Below are positions 8,298-19,196 of a stretch of 64,000 nucleotides of DNA, piece after piece; within the stretch, counting starts at the first letter, position 1; each line of letters begins with the position of its first letter. This DNA comes from Massilia terrae (GTDB lineage: Bacteria; Pseudomonadota; Gammaproteobacteria; Burkholderiales; Burkholderiaceae_D), in contig NZ_JANUGU010000004.1 of assembly GCF_024753145.1 (NCBI RefSeq), forward strand, positions 62,001 through 126,000, read 5' to 3'. Below the pieces are notes generated by a model. It did no database searches. It saw only the letters and a list, made by a program, of their open reading frames with translations, and had not been told where the DNA came from. A program made the translations under genes and the position numbers.

Positions 8298-9413
8298 CTA
8301 CTCCAGTGAGATTGCGATGTCGTAACCATGCGATTTGAGCAGCTTGTGGCGGCGCGCCTTGTCCAGATCGCACAGCACCATTTCCTGCACCATCGCCTCG
8401 AAGGAAATGCGGGGTTCCCAGCCGAGCCGGCGGCGGGCCTTGCCGGGATCGCCCAGCAGGGTCTCGACCTCGGTCGGGCGGAAGTACTGGGGATCGACGG
8501 CGACGATCGTTTGCCCGAGCGCCACCCCGGGCGCCTGGTCGCCGCTGACGGCGGCCACCACGCCGCGTTCGTCGACGCCGCTGCCCTGCCAGCCGATCTC
8601 GATTCCGAGCTCGCGCGCGGCGACCTCGACGAAGTGGCGCACCGAATACTGGCGGCCGGTGGCGATCACGAAGTCTTCCGGCGCATCCTGCTGCAGCATC
8701 AGCCACTGCATCTGGACATAGTCCTTGGCATGGCCCCAATCGCGCAGCGCATCGAGGTTGCCGAGGAACAGCTGTGGTTCCAGGCCCTGGGCGATGTGCG
8801 CCAACGCGCGCGTGATCTTGCGCGTGACGAAGGTTTCGCCGCGGCGCGGCGACTCGTGGTTGAACAGGATGCCGTTGCAGGCATACATGCCGTAGGCCTC
8901 GCGGTAATTGACCGTGATCCAGTAGGCATACAGCTTGGCCACCGCATACGGGCTGCGCGGATAGAACGGCGTGCTCTCGCGCTGCGGGGTTTCCTGCACC
9001 AGGCCGTAGAGCTCGGAGGTCGAGGCCTGGTAGAACCGGGTCTTCTGCTCCAGGCCGAGGAAGCGGATCGCCTCCAGCAGGCGCAGGGCGCCCATGCCGT
9101 CGACGTCGGCCGTGTACTCGGGCGACTCGAACGAGACCGCCACGTGGCTCATCGCGCCCAGGTTGTAGACCTCGTCCGGCTGCACCTCCTGCATGATGCG
9201 GGTCAAGTTGGAGGTGTCGCTCAGGTCGCCGTAATGGAGGAAGAAGTTCTTGTTGTCCGCCTGCGGCGACTGGTAGATGTGGTCGATGCGTCCCGTATTG
9301 AACAGCGAGGCGCGGCGCTTGATGCCGTGCACCTCGTAACCCTTTTCCAGCAGCAGTTCCGCCAGGTAGGAACCATCCTGCCCGGTGACCCCGGTGATCA
9401 GCGCTTTCTTCAT
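8298..9413 (-). CDS. gmd: GDP-mannose 4,6-dehydratase
   Basis: The 371-residue protein is full length for the family and catalyses the first step from GDP-mannose towards GDP-fucose and related 6-deoxy sugars. The NADP site [10 protein letters not shown] (8-17) is present, as are the catalytic residues Thr132, Glu134 (STSELYG), Tyr156 and Lys160 (YAVAK). The ATG at 9413 has an AAGGA 8 nt upstream. The gap of 153 nt to epsB, together with a sigma-70-like promoter inside it, suggests that gmd-fcl can be transcribed separately from the upstream eps genes. Confidence 0.95.
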   Translation of the reverse strand: MKKALITGVTGQDGSYLAELLLEKGYEVHGIKRRASLFNTGRIDHIYQSPQADNKNFFLHYGDLSDTSNLTRIMQEVQPDEVYNLGAMSHVAVSFESPEYTADVDGMGALRLLEAIRFLGLEQKTRFYQASTSELYGLVQETPQRESTPFYPRSPYAVAKLYAYWITVNYREAYGMYACNGILFNHESPRRGETFVTRKITRALAHIAQGLEPQLFLGNLDALRDWGHAKDYVQMQWLMLQQDAPEDFVIATGRQYSVRHFVEVAARELGIEIGWQGSGVDERGVVAAVSGDQAPGVALGQTIVAVDPQYFRPTEVETLLGDPGKARRRLGWEPRISFEAMVQEMVLCDLDKARRHKLLKSHGYDIAISLE

Positions 9414-9481
9414 CTTCTTGTCCTTGTTTAGGCCGGGAAACAATTCCGCAGACCGCTTAACAATGTTGCAAACTAAACAAT

Positions 9482-9509
9482 ATTTTACGCGTCGCGGAGA
9501 GCTCTGCAA
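9482..9509 (-). promoter_or_regulatory. Candidate sigma-70 promoter for gmd-fcl
   Basis: On the minus strand a TTGCAG -35 element is followed after 16 nt by TAAAAT as the -10 element. Both lie in a locally AT-rich pocket, unlike the surrounding GC-rich DNA. The -10 lies about 70 nt before the gmd start. No experiment supports it; the assignment rests on element match and location. Confidence 0.5.
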
Positions 9510-9566
9510 GGCAAATTCAATCGTGCGCGGCCTGTTTAAGCCGGACTTAAGCCGGCCGCCATCCGG

Positions 9567-10946
9567 TCAGAACGCGTTTTCGCGCGCCAACACCACCTTG
9601 ACGGTCTTCAGGATGATCCAGAGGTCGAGCCAGACCGACCAGTTGCGCAGGTAGTCCAGGTCGTACTGGATGCGCGCCTCCATCCGGTCCAGGGTGGCGG
9701 TTTCGCCGCGCAGGCCGTTGACCTGGGCCCAGCCGGTGATGCCCGGCTTGACCTTGTGGCGCAGCATGTAACCCTTGATCAGCTTGCGGTACTGCTCGTT
9801 GTGCGCGACCGCATGCGGGCGCGGGCCGACGATGCTCATCCGCCCCTGCAACACGTTGATGAACTGCGGCAATTCGTCGAGCGAGGTGCGGCGCAGGAAG
9901 CCGCCGATCCGGGTCAGGCGCTGGTCGCCGCGGCTGGCCTGTACCACCTGCTCGCCATCCTCCGCCACCGTCATCGAGCGGAACTTGTAGACGATGATTT
10001 CCTCGCCATACAGGCCGTAGCGGCGCTGGCGGAAGATCACCGGGCCGTTGGAGGACAGCTTCACCGCCAGCGCGGTGGCCAGCATCAGCGGCGCCAGCGA
10101 GATGAGGATGATGGTGGCCAGCACGATGTCGCTGGCGCGCTTGATCATGCTGTTCAAGCCCATGAAGGGGGTTTCGCAGATCGCGATCACCGGCATGCCG
10201 CCGACATTGTCGAAGCGCGCCTGCATCAGGTCGAAGATGTACACGTCGGGCAGGAAGTAGACCGAGGCCGTGGTGTCCTGCAATTCGTCGATCAGCTTGC
10301 GGATGCGCGGCTGGGCCGAGATCGGCTGGCTGATGAAAATCATCTTGGTGTGGTGCTGGCGCACATAGGCCACGATCTCGTTCATCTTGCCCAGCATCGG
10401 ATGGGGGAGCGCGAGCGGCTGGCGCTCCCCGGCGCGGTCGTCGAAGAAGCCGTGCACCTGCATGAACAGGTTGGGGTGGTCGTCGCAGATGCGGGCAAAG
10501 CGCAGCCCGAGGTCGTTGGCGCCGACCACCACGGCGCTGCGCACCTCCTTGCGTTGCTCAGGCGCGCCGGCGCTGCGCACCGCGATATGGCAGGTCAGCA
10601 GGATCACCGGCACCGCCACGAACCAGCCCAGCACCACATTGTCGTTGTAGTAGTAGCGCAGGCCGCTGGAGTTGCCGAGGAACCACAGCACGGCGATGGT
10701 CAGGCACCAGCCGAACACCGTGTCGCGGGCATAGGCCAGCATGCGGCCGCTGCGCCAGGTGCGGTAGGGGTCGATGTGCTCGTAGACGGCCGAAGAAATG
10801 AAGAAGGCGAGGATCATCAGCACCAGCGTGTAGCCGGTGAAGGGCTCGCCGAAGACCAGCGACGACAGGTACAGCGTGCCCATGATGATCAGGGGATCGA
10901 GCACGCGCTGGAAGAACGAGATGATCGGGATATCGTTGACCGTCAT
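9567..10946 (-). CDS. epsB: EpsB, undecaprenyl-phosphate glucose phosphotransferase
   Basis: This 459-residue polyprenyl-phosphate hexose-1-phosphate transferase (WbaP/WcaJ type) loads the first sugar phosphate onto undecaprenyl phosphate. Four to five N-terminal transmembrane segments (about 15-130) are followed by a cytoplasmic Rossmann-like region (VVVGANDLGLRFARI near 155-170). The C-terminal bacterial sugar-transferase domain comes last, with a re-entrant helix (SDIVLATIILISLAPLM near 285) and the hallmark YKFRSM. The segment DRMEARIQYDLDYLRNWS near the C-terminus is also family typical. CAGGA precedes the ATG. epsL ends 22 nt upstream, so the two are co-transcribed. Confidence 0.93.
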   Translation of the reverse strand: MTVNDIPIISFFQRVLDPLIIMGTLYLSSLVFGEPFTGYTLVLMILAFFISSAVYEHIDPYRTWRSGRMLAYARDTVFGWCLTIAVLWFLGNSSGLRYYYNDNVVLGWFVAVPVILLTCHIAVRSAGAPEQRKEVRSAVVVGANDLGLRFARICDDHPNLFMQVHGFFDDRAGERQPLALPHPMLGKMNEIVAYVRQHHTKMIFISQPISAQPRIRKLIDELQDTTASVYFLPDVYIFDLMQARFDNVGGMPVIAICETPFMGLNSMIKRASDIVLATIILISLAPLMLATALAVKLSSNGPVIFRQRRYGLYGEEIIVYKFRSMTVAEDGEQVVQASRGDQRLTRIGGFLRRTSLDELPQFINVLQGRMSIVGPRPHAVAHNEQYRKLIKGYMLRHKVKPGITGWAQVNGLRGETATLDRMEARIQYDLDYLRNWSVWLDLWIILKTVKVVLARENAF

Positions 10947-10968
10947 GTCGTTGTCCTGTTCCAGGTCC

Positions 10969-12162
10969 TCAGAAGACCAGGCTCGCGTTCAGCGTGACCA
11001 TGTTCGACTTGAAGGCGCCCAGGCCCAGCACGGCCGAACCGCTGCGCGACTGGTGCACCACGCCGGTCGAGACTTCGACCTTGCGCGTCACCTGCCACAC
11101 CGCGTTCAGGCTGGCGGTGCGCAGCGCGTCGCGCAGGTTGGACGCTCCCTGCAGGGCGGAACCGGCGCGCACGTCGTAGGAGCGGCGCTCGTAGGTAGCC
11201 AGCGCGTCGACCTTGATCTTGGCGCTCGCGCTCCAGGTCGCGCCCAGGCTGACGCCCTTGTTCAGGGTAGTCGACACCACCGTGCTCTCCAGCGGGGCGA
11301 AGTCCTGCCATACCGACGCCGTATAGGTGACCTTGCCGCGGGGGGTATACAGCAGCGAGACGCGGCCGTTGGCGCCGGAGGTGGTGCCGCCGAAGGAGGG
11401 TTGGTCGCGGCGCGCGTAACCGACCAGGCCCTGCAGCGTGGTGGTGCCGGTGAGCAGCCAGTCGATGCGCGCCTTCAGTTCATCCTGCTTGTAGTCGTTG
11501 TTGACGATCAGGAAGCCGAACGGGTAGCCGTTCGGGTAGCGCCCGTTCAGGTGGCGATAGACCAGGCCGATGGTGCTGCCGTTGGCGGGCACGTAATCGC
11601 CTTCCAGCTCGCTCGCGTATTCGGTGCGGTTGTTGAAGCGTTGACTGTTCAGCTCGTAGGTCCAGCTGTCCTTGGCGAAGGCCGTCTTCGCCTGCCAGCT
11701 GGGATGGAAGCGCCAGGCGCCCTCGAAAAAATTGCGGCGGCGCGTACGCAGGTTGCGCTGGTCGGAGTAGAAGTCGGTGTAGGGGGCGAGGGTTTCGTCG
11801 AACAGCGTACCGAGCTTGCCCGACAGGTGGTTGCCGAGCTGCCAGTACCAGGTGCCCTCGAGGTTCTTGCCCGTGTAGTTCAGCTGCTTGAAATGGTCGT
11901 AGTCCACCCGCGCCAACCGGGTTTGCAGGAGCACGCGCTGGCGGCTCCAGGTGTGGTCGTAATAAAAGCCGGCCACGCCCTGCTTCCATGAATCGGAACG
12001 GGTATTGTCGAAGCCCGGAAGGTTGTCCGGGACCCGCAGCAGGTTGTCGTCATGGCCCCAGCCGATGCCGGCGTAGGGATGGAAGCCTTCGTCCTGCTGG
12101 GCAAGGGCGGGAAGGGCGAAGAGTGCGCCGATCAAGAGCGCCAGGGTCTTGGAAGTTTGCAT
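10969..12162 (-). CDS. epsL: EpsL, outer-membrane beta-barrel of the exopolysaccharide operon
   Basis: EpsL proteins (about 380-400 residues) are predicted outer-membrane barrels present in exosortase-linked eps operons. The sequence has a Sec signal (MQTSKTLALLIGALFALPALA). Alternating hydrophobic/polar strands rich in aromatic residues and arginine follow, and the protein ends in ASLVF, a terminal aromatic residue as needed for barrel assembly. The ATG at 12162 begins the signal peptide. A GTG at 12183 would add seven residues; neither start has a strong Shine-Dalgarno. It heads the epsL-epsB segment. It may help secrete or anchor the polymer, but the family has no proven biochemical function. 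Confidence 0.87.
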   Translation of the reverse strand: MQTSKTLALLIGALFALPALAQQDEGFHPYAGIGWGHDDNLLRVPDNLPGFDNTRSDSWKQGVAGFYYDHTWSRQRVLLQTRLARVDYDHFKQLNYTGKNLEGTWYWQLGNHLSGKLGTLFDETLAPYTDFYSDQRNLRTRRRNFFEGAWRFHPSWQAKTAFAKDSWTYELNSQRFNNRTEYASELEGDYVPANGSTIGLVYRHLNGRYPNGYPFGFLIVNNDYKQDELKARIDWLLTGTTTLQGLVGYARRDQPSFGGTTSGANGRVSLLYTPRGKVTYTASVWQDFAPLESTVVSTTLNKGVSLGATWSASAKIKVDALATYERRSYDVRAGSALQGASNLRDALRTASLNAVWQVTRKVEVSTGVVHQSRSGSAVLGLGAFKSNMVTLNASLVF

Positions 12163-12199
12163 ATTGTTTGTTTTGTTGAGCACTATGTGTTGAACTTGT

Positions 12200-12922
12200 T
12201 TACCAATACGACCAGTTACCAGTCGCCACCACCCAGACCCCTAGCAGGCCATTGGTCACCGCATGCGCCACGATCGGCGCCCACAAGGTGCGGCAGCGGT
12301 GGTACAGCCAACCATACACCGCGCCTGCCACGATGCCCGCCAGCCACAAATTGTGTTCGAAACCGAAAAGAACGGCTGTGACGACGAAACTCTTGATCCC
12401 GAGCCGGGACGGATCAACCGACTGGAACTCGGCCGATTCGATCCAGCGCATCAGGAACGACCGCCAAAACAATTCCTCCATGACAGGTACCACCAGCGCC
12501 GCACCGGCCAGGCGCACCAGCGCCAGCGGCCAGTCGATCGCGCCGCCCAGCCGCGGATCGTAGCCGGCGGCGGCGCCGACGATCATCCACGGCGCATCCA
12601 GGCTGATCCACAGGACCAGCACCACCGCGCCCGCCGCCGCCGCCAACGCCACTGTCCGGCGCGGCGCGGGGCGGCCGAGTTCATTGTAGTCCCGCCAGAA
12701 CAAGGCGAGCAGCACAATTACCACCGTGATCTTGACCGGGTAGAGCCACAGCAAGCTGGCCGGCGTGTGGCCCATCCTTTCAAGCATGTCGCCGGCGAAA
12801 ATGAAGAACACGTAGGCCAGGAAGGGCAGGATGCGCCGCCACGCCGCCCGGTTCAGCAGCGGCGCGTCGGCCGCGGCCGGGCTGGCGGTGGGGGCGGTCT
12901 GTGCTTCGTCTGGCTCGGTCAT
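12200..12922 (-). CDS. CAAX-protease-related (CPBP) membrane protein of the PEP-CTERM/eps system
   Basis: The 240-residue protein has about six to seven transmembrane helices and the Rce1/CPBP glutamyl-protease motifs: Glu149-Glu150-x3-Arg154 (EELFWRSF), His190 (FGFEHN) and His220/Asn224 (HAVTN). A version of this family is repeatedly found in exosortase-encoding genomes, often beside eps genes, as here where its stop lies 37 nt from the epsL start. The ATG at 12922 opens an acidic cytoplasmic N-terminus; the longer frame has no support. Substrates are unknown. It may process a membrane-anchored partner of the polysaccharide system, which is inference. Confidence 0.85.
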   Translation of the reverse strand: MTEPDEAQTAPTASPAAADAPLLNRAAWRRILPFLAYVFFIFAGDMLERMGHTPASLLWLYPVKITVVIVLLALFWRDYNELGRPAPRRTVALAAAAGAVVLVLWISLDAPWMIVGAAAGYDPRLGGAIDWPLALVRLAGAALVVPVMEELFWRSFLMRWIESAEFQSVDPSRLGIKSFVVTAVLFGFEHNLWLAGIVAGAVYGWLYHRCRTLWAPIVAHAVTNGLLGVWVVATGNWSYW

Positions 12923-13136
12923 GTCGCTCCATGGGCTGGCCGCGCATGCCGCGCCGGCGTTGCTCAAAGTCAAGATCAGCGGCGAACGCACGCCATCGGC
13001 TTCGCTGCACTGCGACTCAACTTTACGCGCATGCCGACAGGCTTCTGTGCGGTAGATGACAGAACCAGCCCTTTGCCGGACTCATCAGGTTGACCGGATT
13101 CAATGCCTGTTGGGGGAGCGAAAAACCGGCTGCTCG

Positions 13137-13165
13137 AAAAAAAACGCCGGGGTAACCGGCGTTTT
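13137..13165 (-). terminator. Rho-independent terminator after uup
   Basis: A perfect 10-bp stem (13141-13150 with 13156-13165) around a 5-nt loop is flanked by an A-run at 13137-13144. That run reads as a U-run for minus-strand transcripts leaving uup. T residues on the other side could make it work in both directions. Confidence 0.85.
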
Positions 13166-13183
13166 TAGGGAGACGAGGCTGGC

Positions 13184-15091
<1,908 letters not shown>

Positions 15092-15164
15092 AAGGATTCG
15101 AGGGCGCGGCTGGAATGCGAAGAAACGAGCATTGTACCGGCAGTCAGCCGATTCTCGATTGCGC

Positions 15165-15184
15165 GCGCCATCCTCGGCTATAAT
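15165..15184 (+). promoter_or_regulatory. Promoter for tRNA-Arg
   Basis: A consensus TATAAT lies at 15179-15184 upstream of the tRNA on the plus strand, with TTGCGC at 15159-15164 as a poorly spaced -35. The transcript would carry an 80-nt leader holding a stable 8-bp hairpin (about 15239-15261), to be removed by 5' processing. The -10 element is convincing; the rest is inference. Confidence 0.55.
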
Positions 15185-15266
15185 TGCGCCAGTTCACGAT
15201 ACCGGGCTGCGACTGCAGCGACCGCTCGCCGAACCACCGGGCGCCGCTTCCTGCGGCGCCAGCGTC

Positions 15267-15341
15267 CTCCCCGTAGCACAATGGATAGTGCACATGCCTC
15301 CTAAGCGTGGGATACTGGTTCGATTCCAGTCGGGGGGACCA
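15267..15341 (+). tRNA. tRNA-Arg (anticodon CCU)
   Basis: All arms fold. The acceptor pairs CTCCCCG (15267-15273) with 15331-15337 using one G-U pair. The D stem is GCAC/GTGC at 15276-15279 and 15288-15291. The anticodon stem 15293-15297/15305-15309 encloses loop CTCCTAA with anticodon CCT at 15300-15302. The T arm is ACTGG-TTCGATT-CCAGT. A discriminator A and an encoded CCA close the gene at 15338-15341. It decodes AGG, a rare codon in GC-rich genomes. It lies between two convergent minus-strand genes. Confidence 0.95.
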
Positions 15342-15357
15342 AAGCTGACATCCCCTT

Positions 15358-16623
15358 TCAATAAGTGACCGCGTAATCCTTCGGAAACGGCCGGCCTGCG
15401 AACGCCTTTTTCTGGGTCCAGTCCTGGGCGGGACTCGTCCAGTAGGAATCCGTCGCCGGCAGGCCCAGCGCGAGGAAGCTTGCCGACGCGATGTACATGC
15501 TGCCGTTGTTGGAGTACCAGTCGGCCAGTTCCGGGTGATGGCCGACAAAGCCGATCGTCAGGAAGCCGTCATTGGTGAAATTGCTCGGCTCGCTCCAGAC
15601 GGCTTCGTGGACGGCCTGCAGCGCCGCCCGCACCTGCCCTTCCGGCAAGCCTTCCGGCAGCTGCTTGCGCCACGCCAGCAAGGCCAGGGGCTGGAACGCG
15701 GCCGTGCGGTAGGTCAGCGAGCGCCCGATCGGCGGATAGGTCCCGGTCGGCGAAATGAAGCGTTCCAGGTGCGCGCAATAGCGCTGCGTGCGTTTCAATT
15801 CCTGCGCATACAGTTCGGCGGGCTTCGCGTTCATGAACGGCCCGTGATGCTGGTCGAGCACCTCCAGCACCTCGAGCATCATCGGGTGCATCACGTAGGA
15901 GTTGTAGTAATCGAAGTGGAAGGACTCGCCGTCCTTGATCCAGCCGTCCCCGGCATACCATTCGTTGACCTTGCGGATCGCAACGTTCAGGCGCAGCGGA
16001 TCCGATTCCTCGCCGATCGACAGCAGCCAGGCCTCGTTCATCGCCGCGAACAGCATCCAGTTGGAGTACGGCGGATCGACCCGGCGCAGGCCCTTGACCT
16101 CGGCGACGATGCGGCGCTTGGTGGTGGCATCGAGCGGCTCCCACAACGCTTTCGGCGCGCGCATCAGCGCATTGGTGAAGTAGGCCGAGTCGACCAGCGG
16201 CTGGCCCTCCTTTTTCCACAGCAGGTAATCCGGACTCTTCGGATCGACCGAATTCACATAGCTCTGCAGCGCCATCTCGCGCAGGCGCTTGCGGGTGCGC
16301 CCTTCCTGGCTGTCGTCGTCCGGCAGGGCCAGCCACGGGGCGGCGCCAGCGATCAGGCGGCCAAAGCATTCGAGATAGGCGACGCGGCGGTCACGGCCAT
16401 CCCAGGTCGGACTCACCTCGATCGGGAAGTTTTTCTGGAGCTCGCCGCGCGACATATTCGATAGCACCGGTTCGGCCATCTTTTGCAGGAGACCGGCCAT
16501 GTAGGCGCGGTCATTGCCCCGCGCGGGCGCATCCGGCACCGCGGCAGCGGCGGCGCCGGCCCCGAGCAGGCCGCCCACCGCGGAACCGGCCATCACGGTC
16601 CGCATGAAATTGCGTCGTTCCAT
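15358..16623 (-). CDS. DUF2264 family protein, likely exported glycan-active enzyme
   Basis: The 421-residue protein matches the DUF2264 family along its length, with the family-typical blocks NEAWLLSIGEESDPL, YVMHPMMLEVLEVL and PTGTYPPIGRSLTYR. It begins with a twin-arginine-like signal (RRNFMRT followed by a hydrophobic stretch to about residue 30). Some members of this family act on glycans; from memory part of it is classified as a glycoside hydrolase/glucuronidase family, so activity on uronic-acid-containing sugars is possible but unproven. It is divergent from a GH35 gene across a 139-nt intergenic region, suggesting joint control. A longer ORF on the other strand is a shadow. Confidence 0.8.
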   Translation of the reverse strand: MERRNFMRTVMAGSAVGGLLGAGAAAAAVPDAPARGNDRAYMAGLLQKMAEPVLSNMSRGELQKNFPIEVSPTWDGRDRRVAYLECFGRLIAGAAPWLALPDDDSQEGRTRKRLREMALQSYVNSVDPKSPDYLLWKKEGQPLVDSAYFTNALMRAPKALWEPLDATTKRRIVAEVKGLRRVDPPYSNWMLFAAMNEAWLLSIGEESDPLRLNVAIRKVNEWYAGDGWIKDGESFHFDYYNSYVMHPMMLEVLEVLDQHHGPFMNAKPAELYAQELKRTQRYCAHLERFISPTGTYPPIGRSLTYRTAAFQPLALLAWRKQLPEGLPEGQVRAALQAVHEAVWSEPSNFTNDGFLTIGFVGHHPELADWYSNNGSMYIASASFLALGLPATDSYWTSPAQDWTQKKAFAGRPFPKDYAVTY

Positions 16624-16762
16624 CTTGTCTCCTTTTTATTTTTGAACCATTGTTATGGAGCATGATAATCCGGGCAATTTCAGGCTAGCTATACGAACTT
16701 GGCATGCAGTTATACAAATAATCGATGAGTCAGGCATCTGGACAGGCCGTAAGATTGCTTTC

Positions 16763-19156
16763 ATGACCACCCCTCTCTCCCGTCGCGGCCTGCTGCACGG
16801 CAGCGCTGCCGCCATCGCCAGCCTGTGCCTCCCCTTTGGCAAGCAGGTCCAGGCTGCCGCCCATGATGTGGCTTCGCCGCGCTTTTCGGTTGGCGCCACC
16901 GATTTCCTGCTCGACGGCAAACCGCTGCAGATTCGCTGCGGCGAAATGCACTTTGCCCGCGTGCCGCGCGAATACTGGGCGCACCGGCTCAAGGCCCTGA
17001 AGGCGATGGGCCTGAACACCGTGTGCGCCTATCTGTTCTGGAATTACCACGAGTGGCGCGAAGGCCGCTACGACTGGGGCGGCCAGCGCGACGCCGCCGA
17101 GTTCTGCCGCCTGGCGCAAGAGCTTGGCCTGTGGGTGATCCTGCGCCCCGGGCCTTACGCCTGCGCGGAGTGGGAAATGGGCGGCCTGCCCTGGTGGCTG
17201 CTCAAGCATCCGGGCGATGCCTTCCTGCGCACCCGGGACGAAGCGTTCATGCAGCCGGCCCGCCGCTGGCTGGCGGAGGTCGGCCGGGTGCTGGCGCCGA
17301 TGCAGGTGACGCACGGCGGGCCGATCCTGACGGTGCAGGTGGAGAACGAATACGGCTTTTTCGGCCAGGACCTGGACTACCTGCGCGCGATGCGCCAGGC
17401 GCTGCTGGACGCGCGCTTCGACGTGCCGCTATTCCAGTGCAACCCAACCAATGCGGTCGCGAAAACCCATATCCCCGAGTTGCTGTCCGTGGCGAACTTC
17501 GGCAGCGACCCCGAACGGGGCTACCGGGCGCTGGCCTCGGTCCAGCAGGGACCGCTGATGTGCGGCGAATTCTATTCGGGCTGGTTCGACACCTGGGGCG
17601 CGCCACACCGCCGCGGCGACGCCGGCAATGCGGTCAAGGACATCCAGGCCATGCTCAAGGCCAGGGGTTCGTTCAGCCTGTACATGGCCCACGGCGGCAC
17701 CAGCTTCGGCCTGTGGGGTGGCAGCGATCGTCCCTTCCGTCCCGACACCAGCAGCTACGACTACGACGCGCCCATCGGCGAGGCCGGCTGGGTGGGCGAG
17801 AAATTCGACGCCTACCGCGAGGGCATCAAGCCATTCCTCGGGCCGGGTGAAACGCTGCCTTCCGCGCCGCCGCGCAATCCGGTGATCGCCATCGCGCCGT
17901 TCACGTTTAAGCATAGCGCCGAGGTCATGGCCAACCTGCCCGGGCGCGTGATCAAGGACCGCTCGCCGCGGCCAATCGAGCAGTACGACATCAGCCGCGG
18001 GCTGGTCGCCTACCAGGTCACGCTGCCCGCCGGGCCGGCTGGCGTCATCGAAGCGGCCAAGGTGCGCGACCTGGCCTGGGTCTATCTCGATGGCGAGCCG
18101 GTCGGCACGATGGACACGCGCCACCGCCGCTACCGGGTCGAGATCCCCGCCCGCGACAAGCCGGCCACGCTCGAGGTGCTGCTGTACACGATCGCGCGGG
18201 TGAACTTCGGCGTCGAGGTGCATGACCGCAAAGGCATGCACGGACCGATTCGCTTCCGGCCGCGGGAAGGCGAGGTGCAGGTCCTCGAAGACTGGACCAT
18301 TCGTGCGATCGACTTCGACGCCGACGGCTCGCTGCCTGCACTGGACTGGAAGCCAGGGCGGGCGCGCGGACCGGCGTTCTGGCGCGGCGGTTTCGATGCA
18401 TCGGAAACCGGCGATACCTTCCTCGATATGTCGACATGGGGACAGGGCATCGTCTGGATAAACGGGCGCTGCCTGGGACGCTACTGGAGCATCGGACCGA
18501 CGCAGACGATGTATTTGCCGGGGCCGTGGATCAAGCGCGGCCGCAATGAGGTCGTCGTCCTGGACCTGACCGGACCACAAAGCGCACGGGTCGAGGGACT
18601 GACGACGCCGATCCTCGACCGCCTGCAACCGGACCGGGACCTGCCGCGTGCATCGCACGCTAGCCGCCTGATGCTTGACGGCGTCGCGCCGGTCGCCGAA
18701 GGAGCATTCGCGCCGGGCGCCATGATCCAGGATGTCCGCTTCGCCAAACCAGCTAGCGGCCGTCAGTTCTGCCTTGAGGCGCTCAGTGCTTTCGATGGCA
18801 AGGACTCCGCCGCAATCGCCGAACTGTCCCTGCTCGATGCCGCGGGCCGGCCACTCGACCAGTCCGCCTGGACCATCGCCTATGCCAGCAGCGAGGAAAT
18901 GAACCGGGAAGATGGCTCGGCACTCAATGCAATCAATGGCCAGGCCACCGACTTCTGGCACACCGCGTACAGCGGCGAGCAGCATCCACGTTTTCCGCAT
19001 CGCCTCGTGATCGACCTTGGCGCGAGCACGGAGATTCACGGAATGCGCTACACGCCGCGCCAGGGGCCGCCACAGGTCACGGGACGGATCAGGGATTACC
19101 GCATTTACGTGGGGGAGCGGCTGGTCGTCGAAGATCGTCAGGCTGTCCGGTCATGA
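16763..19156 (+). CDS. GH35 beta-galactosidase with C-terminal CBM-like domain, Tat-exported
   Basis: The 797-residue glycosidase has a twin-arginine signal (SRRGLLHGSAAAIASL), a GH35 TIM barrel (about 40-380), middle beta-sandwich domains, and a C-terminal F5/8-type-C (discoidin) carbohydrate-binding module around 690-790. The barrel carries the acid/base Glu196 in QVENEYG and the nucleophile Glu269 in CGEFYSGW. It would release terminal beta-galactose from oligo- or polysaccharides in the periplasm or outside. The ATG at 16763 is chosen because it directly precedes the Tat motif; an upstream in-frame start would add 36 residues without signal character. The neighbouring divergent DUF2264 gene suggests a small sugar-scavenging locus. 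Confidence 0.9.
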   Translation: MTTPLSRRGLLHGSAAAIASLCLPFGKQVQAAAHDVASPRFSVGATDFLLDGKPLQIRCGEMHFARVPREYWAHRLKALKAMGLNTVCAYLFWNYHEWREGRYDWGGQRDAAEFCRLAQELGLWVILRPGPYACAEWEMGGLPWWLLKHPGDAFLRTRDEAFMQPARRWLAEVGRVLAPMQVTHGGPILTVQVENEYGFFGQDLDYLRAMRQALLDARFDVPLFQCNPTNAVAKTHIPELLSVANFGSDPERGYRALASVQQGPLMCGEFYSGWFDTWGAPHRRGDAGNAVKDIQAMLKARGSFSLYMAHGGTSFGLWGGSDRPFRPDTSSYDYDAPIGEAGWVGEKFDAYREGIKPFLGPGETLPSAPPRNPVIAIAPFTFKHSAEVMANLPGRVIKDRSPRPIEQYDISRGLVAYQVTLPAGPAGVIEAAKVRDLAWVYLDGEPVGTMDTRHRRYRVEIPARDKPATLEVLLYTIARVNFGVEVHDRKGMHGPIRFRPREGEVQVLEDWTIRAIDFDADGSLPALDWKPGRARGPAFWRGGFDASETGDTFLDMSTWGQGIVWINGRCLGRYWSIGPTQTMYLPGPWIKRGRNEVVVLDLTGPQSARVEGLTTPILDRLQPDRDLPRASHASRLMLDGVAPVAEGAFAPGAMIQDVRFAKPASGRQFCLEALSAFDGKDSAAIAELSLLDAAGRPLDQSAWTIAYASSEEMNREDGSALNAINGQATDFWHTAYSGEQHPRFPHRLVIDLGASTEIHGMRYTPRQGPPQVTGRIRDYRIYVGERLVVEDRQAVRS

Positions 19157-19196
19157 CGATGTGCTATCGTTCGCGCTTTCTTGAAGGCACGATCCG

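Noticed and set aside
13141..13165. Repeat or mobile element at the A/T-flanked palindrome
   Set aside because: A simple intrinsic terminator explains it fully.
15267..15341. Prophage or island integration into tRNA-Arg
   Set aside because: No integrase, no direct repeat of the tRNA 3' end and no phage genes in either direction.
16655..16762. 36-residue N-terminal extension of the GH35 protein
   Set aside because: The Tat signal starts at 16763 and the extension has no signal or domain character.
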